Shown: piece after piece, positions 1 through 6,879 of the stretch
How the letters are laid out: each line of letters starts with the position of its first letter
Position numbering within the stretch: the stretch's first letter is position 1
From: QYQL01 sp041674265
Lineage (GTDB): Bacteria > Verrucomicrobiota > Verrucomicrobiia > Chthoniobacterales > Terrimicrobiaceae
NCBI GenBank assembly: GCA_041674265.1
Contig: JBAYWC010000030.1
Coordinates: 1 to 26,078, forward strand
DNA: 26,078 nt
Reading direction: 5' to 3'
Translations under genes and position numbers: made by a program
Notes under the pieces: model-generated
Database searches by the model: none
Told to the model about the DNA's origin: nothing
Seen by the model: only the letters and a program-made list of their open reading frames with translations

Positions 1-2420
1 ACCCGAATTATCTTTTCAGCCTCCCGATGGGCGCGGGCAAGACGTATTTGATGGCTGCCTTTATTTACCTGGATTTGCACTTCGCGCGGCTGCATCCGAA
101 AGACCCGCGTTTCGCCCGCAACTTCGTGGTGTTCGCGCCGCAGGCCTCCAAAACCGCCATTCTTCCGGCGCTCCAAACCATTCGGAACTTTGACCCGTCG
201 TGGGTTCTCCCGGAAAATGACGCCGCCGAACTCCGCCTCCTCGTTCACTTTGAAATTCTCGACAGCTTGAGTTCCAGGCGCCGCGACAAGCTTCACGGCA
301 ACAATCCCAATCTCGAAAAGGTCAACCGCCTCACGCAGACCCGTGACTTCGGCCTCGTGTTCATCACCAACGCCGAGAAAGTCGTGATGGAAAAACTCTC
401 GGCGGAAGACCAGCAGATCGCCGACCCGGCGAGCCTGTTCTATGACGAAAAGAAAGCGGCGGAAGTTGTGAAGGTCAACGCGCTCCGCGAAAAGCTGTCC
501 CGGATTCCCGGCATCTCCGTGATTCTCGACGAGGCTCACCATTTCTTCAGCAGTTCCGGCGACGACGAGAAGAAACTCAAGCTGGCCGTGGATGTGCTCA
601 ACCAGCACGGCCACGTCTGCGCCGTCCTCGGTTTCTCCGGCACGCCGTATCTCCGCCACAACGTCCCGCTCGCCGGTTCGAAGGTGAAGCTTTCGCAAAT
701 CCAACTCATCACCTACCACTACTCGCTCGCGGATGGCATCGGGCGTTTCCTCAAAGTTCCGCGCGTCACCGGCAAGAACATTGCCGCCGGTGAGTTTGTC
801 GGCGACGCGCTCACGAATTTCTTCAGGGATTACGACCGCGCCTATCCGACCGGCACGGAAAGCAAAATTGCCTTCTACTGCCCCAGCATCGAAAAGCTGA
901 ACACCGAAATTCTTCCCGCCGTCCGCGCGTGGTATGCCGCGCATCGGCCCGGACGTGACGACGCGGAAATCTTCCGTTTCTATCGCGGCGTCAAGAAAGC
1001 GCAGAAGTCGTGGGCGCTCCCGAAAGACAGCGATGCGATCTTCAACAACCTCGACCAGCCGCACATCAGGAAGCGAGTCATCCTGCTCGTCGCCATCGGC
1101 ACGGAAGGCTGGGATTGCAGGAGCCTCACCGCCGTCGCCTTGCCGCGCCGCGAGACGACAAAGAACTTCGTGCTGCAAACCACCTGCCGCTGCCTGCGCG
1201 AAGTCGTCTCCGCCAAGGAGGAAACCGCGCTCATCGCGCTCGGTGACGGCAATTACGAAACCCTCGACAAGGAGTTGAAGGAAAACTACGCGCTCTCCAT
1301 CGCCGACCTGCGCGTTCACGCCGGGCAAACCATCAACGTCCTCGTCCGCAAGCCCAAGCTGGGCAAGCTCCGCTTCAAGAACGTCCGCCGCCGCTACTCC
1401 ATCATCCGCGAGGAACGCGACCGCGACGTGGCCGCGCAACTTGCCAGCTTCGACTTCGGCCTTTTCAAGGCGCAATTCGGGTTCACGCCCACCGCCACGG
1501 ATGCCACTGTCGGCAACCGCGGTCTCGCCAACGCCGTCACGCGCATCCTTGCCGCCGAAGCCGCGCGCCATCGTCTCGCCTACGCGGATTTTCTTTCCGC
1601 CCTCGCCCGCGCGACGTGGGGACGGTATTCCGAATCCGATCTCGTGTCCGCGCACGACGCCCCGTTGCGCGGCATCCACGCCCAGGTTCAGGCGCAAATC
1701 GGCTGGCTCGCCCTGCATCCGACGCTCTCGCTTGACGAAGTCATTGCCTTCGCCGCCGCGCTGCTCGTGGAAAACATCAGCGTCAAACACGACGAGGTCG
1801 AGGAAGACGTGGAGATCGAACTGCTCGACTGGCGGATGAACCCGCCCGCAATTCCCCATTTGAGCGGGCGCTTCCTGCCGGAATTTCGCGCCGGGGACAT
1901 CCGCAGGTCCAACGAGTTTCCCAACCGCTGGGAAGAGGAACTCAAGTTCAGCCATCTGGACGACCACGACGTCACCTTCAACTACGCGCCTTGCGCGTTT
2001 GATTCCCGTTACGAAGTGGATGCCGTGCAAGAACTCTCCAAGCTCGCGGAAATGCACAGGCTGGAGTTTTACTACAACGGCTACCGCAACGGCTCGCTGC
2101 AATCCCTCGTCATCCGCACGCCCTACGGCACCTACACGCCGGACTTTCTCGTCCTCAAACGCAGGCCCGCGCACACGCCGTATCGCAAGCAAAAGGATTA
2201 TGCGCCCGACACCATCGCCGGACCGATTGACCGCGTGCTCATCCTCGAAACCAAGGGCAAACAATTCTACGACGCCGACTTCCAGGCGAAGGAGAAGTTC
2301 GTCAAAGAAGTTTTCTGCAAGCATAACCCGCATTTCAGCTACCGCTGCTTTGTGGACGAGGACGACAACGACTTTTCCCGCCACCTCGAAGAAGTGAAAA
2401 AGGAAATTCAAAAACTATAA
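1..2420 (+). CDS. Type III-like restriction enzyme Res subunit, helicase-nuclease (5' partial)
   Basis: Restriction subunit of a type III-like R-M system: an ATP-driven superfamily 2 translocase joined to a nuclease that cuts DNA lacking the partner methylation. The frame is open to the window edge and the Walker A motif (PMGAGKT) lies at bases 24-44, so the true start is upstream and only the N-terminus is missing. Counting from the ATG at 27, the DEAH box (ILDEAHH) is at residues 166-172, a motif III-like GFSGTPY follows, and a motif VI-like QTTCRCLRE is near residue 390. The C-terminus carries a PD-(D/E)xK nuclease signature: TPDF with D706, then ETKGK with E741 and K743. At least 805 residues are present; the family usually has 850-1000. 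It lies 39 bases ahead of hicB on the same strand and shares the cluster with mod at 2914. The res-before-mod order is the reverse of the classical mod-res order. Confidence 0.9.
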   Translation, partial: PNYLFSLPMGAGKTYLMAAFIYLDLHFARLHPKDPRFARNFVVFAPQASKTAILPALQTIRNFDPSWVLPENDAAELRLLVHFEILDSLSSRRRDKLHGNNPNLEKVNRLTQTRDFGLVFITNAEKVVMEKLSAEDQQIADPASLFYDEKKAAEVVKVNALREKLSRIPGISVILDEAHHFFSSSGDDEKKLKLAVDVLNQHGHVCAVLGFSGTPYLRHNVPLAGSKVKLSQIQLITYHYSLADGIGRFLKVPRVTGKNIAAGEFVGDALTNFFRDYDRAYPTGTESKIAFYCPSIEKLNTEILPAVRAWYAAHRPGRDDAEIFRFYRGVKKAQKSWALPKDSDAIFNNLDQPHIRKRVILLVAIGTEGWDCRSLTAVALPRRETTKNFVLQTTCRCLREVVSAKEETALIALGDGNYETLDKELKENYALSIADLRVHAGQTINVLVRKPKLGKLRFKNVRRRYSIIREERDRDVAAQLASFDFGLFKAQFGFTPTATDATVGNRGLANAVTRILAAEAARHRLAYADFLSALARATWGRYSESDLVSAHDAPLRGIHAQVQAQIGWLALHPTLSLDEVIAFAAALLVENISVKHDEVEEDVEIELLDWRMNPPAIPHLSGRFLPEFRAGDIRRSNEFPNRWEEELKFSHLDDHDVTFNYAPCAFDSRYEVDAVQELSKLAEMHRLEFYYNGYRNGSLQSLVIRTPYGTYTPDFLVLKRRPAHTPYRKQKDYAPDTIAGPIDRVLILETKGKQFYDADFQAKEKFVKEVFCKHNPHFSYRCFVDEDDNDFSRHLEEVKKEIQKL

Positions 2421-2424
2421 CCAC

Positions 2425-2460
2425 TTTCCCATCAACTCACCCTTTGCTACACTGCACCCA
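2425..2460 (+). promoter_or_regulatory. Possible weak promoter for a leaderless hicB transcript
   Basis: TACACT at 2448-2453 matches the -10 consensus at 4 of 6 positions. A poor -35 (TTTCCC, 2425-2430) sits 17 bases upstream. Transcription starting about seven bases after the -10 would begin at or beside the A of the hicB ATG at 2460. No Shine-Dalgarno sequence precedes that ATG. Promoter strength is doubtful; read-through from res is the alternative. Confidence 0.22.
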
Positions 2461-2672
2461 TGAGTGAAATCGTATTTCAAATCACCGAGGACGACACCGA
2501 CGGCGGTTTCATTGCCCGCGCCCTCGGTCATTCCATCGTCACCGAGGCCGACAATTGGGAGCAGCTTCGCGCCAATGTCCGCGAGGCTGTCCTCTGCCAC
2601 TTCGATGAAGGCAAAGCCCCCGCCGTCATCCGCCTGCACCGGGTCATGGATGAATTGCTCGCCACGGCATGA
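2460..2672 (+). CDS. hicB: HicB-family antitoxin
   Basis: Antitoxin of a type II HicAB module. It would bind and block the HicA mRNA nuclease encoded next. The 70-residue product has the short HicB form: a beta-rich partial RNase H-like fold (EIVFQITEDDTDGGFIARAL) followed by a helix, with no visible DNA-binding domain. Short HicB proteins of this kind exist, and in them autoregulation must come from the complex or another factor. The order hicB then hicA is reversed relative to classical hicA-hicB but is common for this subfamily. The stop overlaps the hicA start by 4 bases (ATGA, 2669-2672), which implies coupled translation. It lies 39 bases after res. I assign family by pattern; the function in this R-M context is inference. 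Confidence 0.8.
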   Translation: MSEIVFQITEDDTDGGFIARALGHSIVTEADNWEQLRANVREAVLCHFDEGKAPAVIRLHRVMDELLATA

Positions 2673-2917
2673 AGCTGCCGCGCGACCTTTCCGCCGCTGA
2701 TCTGGAAAAGTCGCTCCGCCGCAGCTTTGGCTATCAATTTACCCGGCAAGTCGGCTCGCACCGCCGCCTCACCACCCAGACCGGCGGCGAACATCACCTG
2801 ACCATTCCCAACCACGACCCGCTCCGCCCCGGCACACTGCGCGCCATCCTCGGCGAAGTCATGGCGCATCATCACCTCACGCTGGAACAGGTATTTCAAC
2901 GACTCGGCCTTGCATGA
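2669..2917 (+). CDS. hicA: HicA-family toxin (YcfA-like mRNA interferase)
   Basis: Small dsRNA-binding-fold toxin that in known HicA proteins cleaves mRNA and stops translation until neutralised by HicB. The 82-residue product has the family layout: an N-terminal helix (DLEKSLRRSFGYQF), the strand with the catalytic histidine in GSHRRL (H31), then a hydrophilic hairpin and the segment HHLTIPNHDPLRPGTLRAIL typical of the family. Length is normal for HicA. It overlaps hicB upstream by 4 bases and the mod ATG downstream by 4 bases (2914-2917), so toxin and methyltransferase are translationally linked. No frameshift or loss of the active-site histidine is visible, so the toxin looks intact. Confidence 0.85.
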   Translation: MKLPRDLSAADLEKSLRRSFGYQFTRQVGSHRRLTTQTGGEHHLTIPNHDPLRPGTLRAILGEVMAHHHLTLEQVFQRLGLA

Positions 2918-4848
2918 TTCCCCAACCCTACAAACCGCTGCCCTACACGATCTCGCCGGCGCGCGGGCAGGCGCTCTTGAGTTTTGAAGGCCGCCGGATG
3001 CCCGACCACCTGCCGCTGTTCGAGGTCACGCCCGTGGAACAGGTGGGCAAGCCCGGCAAAGAGCCGAATCTCCTGATTCACGGCGACTGCCTTTCCGCCT
3101 GCGCCTACCTCAAGGCCAACAACATCAAGGTGGACTTGGTTTACATCGACCCGCCTTTCGCCAGCGGCGCGAATTACGCGAAGAAGATTTTTCTCCGGAA
3201 TGGTGGCAAGGGGGCTTTGGAAGGAGGTAATCCTATCGGCGAAGAAATCATGTATGGCGACATTTGGCAGAAGGAGGATTACCTCAACTGGCTTTACGAA
3301 CGATTGCTTGCCATTCGCGAAGTTGTAAGCGAAAGCGGTGCCATTTACGTCCATCTGGATTGGCACATCGGACATTATGCAAAAGTGCTGATGGATGAAG
3401 TTTTTGGTGAAGACAACTTTCTAAACGAGATTGTATGGCACTATCCTGGCCGAGAAATGCACTTGGGAAACAAGTTCAACTCGAAGCACGACATGATTTT
3501 TCTCTATGCCAAGTCGGTTGAGAATTTTCGCCTGCGAACTGAAGCTGTAGCTCTTCCTTACGACAAAGAAGAACGCCTCGAAACCTTGCGGCGAAAAGTT
3601 CACGCCGACCCCGATGGCAGGGAATGGGTCTGGGAAACACGCGGGCAAGCAGCCGGTGAACAGCCCTACAAACGCTATGTGGATGACATCATTTCACAAG
3701 GCCAAGCTCTCAATGATGTTTGGACGGATTTACCTTTTCTTCGCGGGAACGACCCTCAGCGAACCGGCTATCCGACCCAAAAACCAAGCTGGCTTTTGGA
3801 ACGACTTATCAAGGCGGGTTCAGACGAGGGAATGATAGTGGCAGATTTTTTTGGCGGCAGTGGCACGACTGCCGATGTTTCGCACACTTTGAAACGCCGA
3901 TTCATCGTCACTGATATTGGCACTTATGGAATTCAAACCACGCGCGACCGGCTCGCTGCCGCGGGCGCTTCATTTGACGTTCTGAAAATCCAGGACGGCA
4001 TCCGCCTGTTCCGCAATCCGGCGCAGACGGTGGCAAAACTTTTCAGCCTCGTGGAAGGTTTCAAGAAACGCGAGGAACTGGAACTCGGCGAGTTCTGGGA
4101 CGGCGGGTTGCCCGGCGCGTCCGGGCGTTACATCCCGCTCAAGTTCGTCGGCTTGCAGGAGCGCCTCACTCCCGCGTTGCTGGACGTGTGTCTGGAGGAA
4201 ATCTACCAGCTCGAAAGCGACGACCGCGCCGAGGGCGTCCGCATCCTCTACGCCCACCGCGACCTCGCGGTGGATCAGGCCTGCGTCAACAAGCGCCTCA
4301 AGGCGAGCGGCAAGACGCAACTCAAGGTGGAGTTGGTGAGCCTCAACGAACTGCTCGACCGCAAAGCCGCCAGCCTGTTCACACCGGACAGCGCCGTGCT
4401 GGACGTGAAACCCGGCAAGAAGGCCGAACTGGCCGTGACCGTGAAGCAATACTTCAGCCCGTATCTGAAAGCGAAGATTGACGAGTTCAACGCCAAGCGC
4501 GGCAAGAAAAACGGCGGCGAACTGATCGAAGCCAACGGCAACGGGAACAGAGAGGAAAACGGGAACGGAGAATCTAACGGAAATGGCGAGGAAGCGGCAA
4601 AGCCATCCGTCCCGTTCAAGCCTGTGACCATCAGCGAAACCGGCCTCGAACTCATCGAAGCCGTTCAATTTGACACAACACTTCGGAAAGATGACGTATG
4701 GGTGAGCAATCCCGCTCTCGAAGACAAAGCCGGCCCGAAAGAAAAAATCAAAGGCAGCTACACTGTCCCAGCGAAAGCCTTCAAAATAAAATTCCGCAAT
4801 ATCGCGGGGGACGAAATCATTTTGGATTACCCGCCCGCGAAAGCGTGA
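2914..4848 (+). CDS. Type III-like DNA methyltransferase Mod (beta class, probable N6-adenine)
   Basis: Modification subunit of the R-M system, expected to methylate an amino group in the recognition sequence and protect host DNA from Res. The 644-residue product has the beta-class order: catalytic motif IV DPPF (residues 79-82, in VYIDPPFASGANY) first, a target recognition region of about 220 residues, then the SAM-binding motif FGGSGTT (residues 313-319). Type III Mod proteins usually have DPPY; DPPF is a tolerated variant. The C-terminal half (about 345-644) includes an Asn/Gly/Glu-rich linker near residues 540-562. Bases of roughly 3180-3960 are much lower in GC (about 40-50 percent per line) than the rest (above 60), pointing to a swapped recognition domain. 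The ATG overlaps the hicA stop, which fixes the start. Confidence 0.9.
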   Translation: MIPQPYKPLPYTISPARGQALLSFEGRRMPDHLPLFEVTPVEQVGKPGKEPNLLIHGDCLSACAYLKANNIKVDLVYIDPPFASGANYAKKIFLRNGGKGALEGGNPIGEEIMYGDIWQKEDYLNWLYERLLAIREVVSESGAIYVHLDWHIGHYAKVLMDEVFGEDNFLNEIVWHYPGREMHLGNKFNSKHDMIFLYAKSVENFRLRTEAVALPYDKEERLETLRRKVHADPDGREWVWETRGQAAGEQPYKRYVDDIISQGQALNDVWTDLPFLRGNDPQRTGYPTQKPSWLLERLIKAGSDEGMIVADFFGGSGTTADVSHTLKRRFIVTDIGTYGIQTTRDRLAAAGASFDVLKIQDGIRLFRNPAQTVAKLFSLVEGFKKREELELGEFWDGGLPGASGRYIPLKFVGLQERLTPALLDVCLEEIYQLESDDRAEGVRILYAHRDLAVDQACVNKRLKASGKTQLKVELVSLNELLDRKAASLFTPDSAVLDVKPGKKAELAVTVKQYFSPYLKAKIDEFNAKRGKKNGGELIEANGNGNREENGNGESNGNGEEAAKPSVPFKPVTISETGLELIEAVQFDTTLRKDDVWVSNPALEDKAGPKEKIKGSYTVPAKAFKIKFRNIAGDEIILDYPPAKA

Positions 4849-4872
4849 GGTCGGGACGGACCCGGGGCTTCG

Positions 4873-4902
4873 TTGACTTGCGCCACGACAATCGCCCATA
4901 CT
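4873..4902 (+). promoter_or_regulatory. Sigma70-type promoter for lpxB
   Basis: TTGACT (4873-4878, 5 of 6 consensus matches) and CATACT (4897-4902, 4 of 6) are separated by 18 bases. Transcription would start near 4909, leaving a leader of about 45 bases before the lpxB ATG. The first T of the -35 box is also an in-frame TTG, which is therefore unlikely to be the translation start. The promoter separates lpxB from the R-M island. Confidence 0.5.
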
Positions 4903-4953
4903 TCGCATCGATGGTCGGCATGGGATTCACCTCCAACATGGGAAACCTCTGAA

Positions 4954-6120
4954 ATGGCCGCAAATCATCCGGCTTTGTGGTTTGTCGCCGGTGAGGCCAG
5001 CGGGGACGCCCGTGCCGCGGAGGTCATGCGTGCCCTGCGCGGAATGCGGCCGGACATCGGGTTCTCCGGGGCGGGGGGCCCGCGGATGCAGGCCCTCGCG
5101 GGCCAGCCGTTCGACAACTGGATCGCGCAGTCGGCCGTGCTCGGGCTCTGGGATGTCCTCCGGCACTACGGGTATTTCCAAGCAAAGTTCCGGCGGATGC
5201 TGGCGGACATCAAGGCAACAAAGCCGGCAGCCGTGGTGCTGGTGGACTACCCCGGCTTCAACCTGCGACTTGCCAAAGCCCTTCGAAAATCCGGCTACGG
5301 AGGGAAGATCCTGTATTACATCAGCCCGCAGGTCTGGGCATGGAATCGCCGGCGCATCCCCCGGATGGCGGCAATCCTGGATCTGATGATCTGCGTTTTT
5401 CCGTTCGAAGCCCCGATGTATGAGGCGAGCGGGCTCCACACCGTCTTTGTCGGGCATCCGTTGTTGGAAGCCCTCGGGCACGGGAAAATTTCCCTTCCCC
5501 GCGAACCCGCCCTGGTCGGGTTCTTTCCCGGAAGCCGCGAGCGCGAGGTGCGGAGAATTTTCCCGGTGATGATCGGGGCCGCGAAAATCATCCGGCAGGA
5601 GTTCCCGGAAGCCCGCTTCGAGGCGGCGGCGGCAAGTGAAACCCACGCGGAGCGGATGCGGGCCATGACGGACGACATCGTTGTCCGGAGCGGATCCGCG
5701 CATTCCCTGATGCAACGGGCAACCGCGGGCGTCGTTTGTTCCGGAACCGCCACGCTCGAGGCGGCGTTCTTCGGGCTCCCCTATTGCCTCGTCTACAAGA
5801 TCGCCTGGCTCACTTTCGAAATCGGCAAACGCCTCGTGGATGTCAATGGGCTCGGGATCGTCAACATCCTGAACAATTACCGCGAAAATCCGCCCCCGGA
5901 TCCGCGCCTGCCCGCCAAGCCGGCTCCCCATGTCGTCCGCGAGTTCATCCAGAACGACGCCACGCCCGGGGCGATCGCCAACGAAGTGCTCCGTCTCCTC
6001 CGCGAGGAACCGGCCAGGGAAGCTCTTTCGCGCAGGGTTCTTCAGATCACCTCGGGGCTGGACGCGCGGGGAGCTTCACAGCGCGCGGCCTCCGCTCTTC
6101 TCCAGGCGCTGGGCTCGTGA
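4954..6120 (+). CDS. lpxB: Lipid-A-disaccharide synthase
   Basis: Membrane-associated GT19 glycosyltransferase that joins UDP-2,3-diacylglucosamine to lipid X and makes the lipid A disaccharide 1-phosphate core of LPS. The 388-residue product starts with the family hallmark WFVAGEASGD (residues 9-18). It also has the YYISPQVWAWN segment, the FFPGSREREV motif and CSGTATLEAAFFGLP, which contributes to nucleotide-sugar binding in the family. Length fits the usual 370-390. I chose ATG 4954, which places GEASGD about 12 residues from the start; an upstream in-frame TTG coincides with the promoter. No other lpx genes lie nearby, so it looks like a single-gene unit. It converges with yqeY, with only 7 bases between the stops. 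Confidence 0.95.
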   Translation: MAANHPALWFVAGEASGDARAAEVMRALRGMRPDIGFSGAGGPRMQALAGQPFDNWIAQSAVLGLWDVLRHYGYFQAKFRRMLADIKATKPAAVVLVDYPGFNLRLAKALRKSGYGGKILYYISPQVWAWNRRRIPRMAAILDLMICVFPFEAPMYEASGLHTVFVGHPLLEALGHGKISLPREPALVGFFPGSREREVRRIFPVMIGAAKIIRQEFPEARFEAAAASETHAERMRAMTDDIVVRSGSAHSLMQRATAGVVCSGTATLEAAFFGLPYCLVYKIAWLTFEIGKRLVDVNGLGIVNILNNYRENPPPDPRLPAKPAPHVVREFIQNDATPGAIANEVLRLLREEPAREALSRRVLQITSGLDARGASQRAASALLQALGS

Positions 6121-6127
6121 TGCCCGG

Positions 6128-6583
6128 TCAGCCGCCGAGTTGCTTCTGCACTTCGGCGCTGAGCGTGCGCCCGTCCATCCGGCCTTCCGCCTTGGCGTTG
6201 ACGATTTTCATCACCGCGCCCATCTGTTGCCGCGTGGTTGCTCCGGCTTCGGCGATGGCCTCGCGCACGAGGGTTGTGACCTCCTCGGCGGACGGCGCCG
6301 CCGGGAGAAAAACCGAGAGGATCACGATCTCCGCGCGCTCGTTGTCCGCCATGGCGGGACGACCGCCTTTTTCGAATCCCTCGATGGAATCCTGGCGTTT
6401 CTTGATTTCCTTGCGGACGATGGCCAGCGCGTCGGAATCGCTCAGCGCCCCGCCGGCACCGTGCTTCTCGATGGCAGAGTTCATGAGCGCGGCCTTGAGC
6501 ATGCGCAACACCCCGAGTTTGAGCGTCTCGCGCGCCAGCATGGCGGCCTTGATTTCCTGATCGATGCGGGCTTGAAAAGTCAT
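6128..6583 (-). CDS. yqeY: GatB/YqeY domain protein
   Basis: Small soluble protein of the GatB/YqeY family, homologous to the tail domain of the aspartyl/glutamyl-tRNA amidotransferase B subunit. Its role is unsettled; tRNA-related binding is assumed from the GatB tail. The 151-residue product is of typical length (about 148). It shows the characteristic helical repeats, including KLGVLRMLKAALMNSAIEK, the linker ADNERAEIVILSVFLP, and the second domain ending in MGAVMKIVNAKAEGRMDGR. An in-frame extension exists, but homology begins at MTFQARIDQEIKAAML, so I chose the ATG at 6583. No clear Shine-Dalgarno is seen. It converges on lpxB and has no operon partner. Confidence 0.9.
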   Translation of the reverse strand: MTFQARIDQEIKAAMLARETLKLGVLRMLKAALMNSAIEKHGAGGALSDSDALAIVRKEIKKRQDSIEGFEKGGRPAMADNERAEIVILSVFLPAAPSAEEVTTLVREAIAEAGATTRQQMGAVMKIVNAKAEGRMDGRTLSAEVQKQLGG

Positions 6584-6879
6584 GCCGACAACCATGCGCC
6601 AGATTGCAGCCGTGGTCGAATGGAAATTCAAGGGTGCCTCGGCTGGGGGCGTCTCTCCGAAAGGTGCAGAGTCCAAGGGGAACGGGCGTCCCGCCCGTTT
6701 GGAGACGGGAATTCGAATCGGAGGGTTGCGCGGCGAAGATCGGTTCCTTGATCTGAATCAAACAGGGGACGATTCTTGTGCGACCTGTTTCCGGATTTGG
6801 AAAATTCGCTTTTTGTGGCGGGGAAATTGCGGTAGGAAATCTCCAGGCAGGTGTCAGGAATGCCTGCTCCCCGCAACAG
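6584..6879. other. Intergenic stretch with several inverted repeats
   Basis: These 296 bases separate the divergent yqeY and histidine kinase genes and contain no convincing gene. They hold a GC-rich palindrome at 6681-6699, a 7-base stem AAACAGG/CCTGTTT at 6760-6766 and 6784-6790, and a stem CAGGCA/TGCCTG at 6844-6849 and 6861-6866. No strong promoter is recognisable for either gene. Confidence 0.6.
6681..6699. repeat. GC-rich palindromic (REP-like) element
   Basis: Perfect 8-base inverted repeat AACGGGCG and CGCCCGTT around the loop TCC. The first 15 bases recur exactly at 22402-22416, and a looser relative (GGGCG, six-base loop, CGCCC) lies at 18498-18513. This suggests a dispersed palindromic family rather than a one-off terminator; no T-run follows. 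Confidence 0.5.

Noticed and set aside
1..4848. BREX or DISARM system
   Set aside because: Only a helicase-nuclease and a methyltransferase are present; no PglZ, BrxC, DrmB or PLD protein is visible, and the motifs fit type III-like Res and Mod.
3970..4908. Long minus-strand frame (312 codons) across mod
   Set aside because: It is the antisense shadow of a GC-rich gene; no recognisable domain, and mod covers the DNA with clear motifs.
4873..4953. In-frame TTG start at 4873 giving a longer LpxB
   Set aside because: The TTG is part of a good -35 box, and the extra 27 residues lie before the conserved N-terminus.
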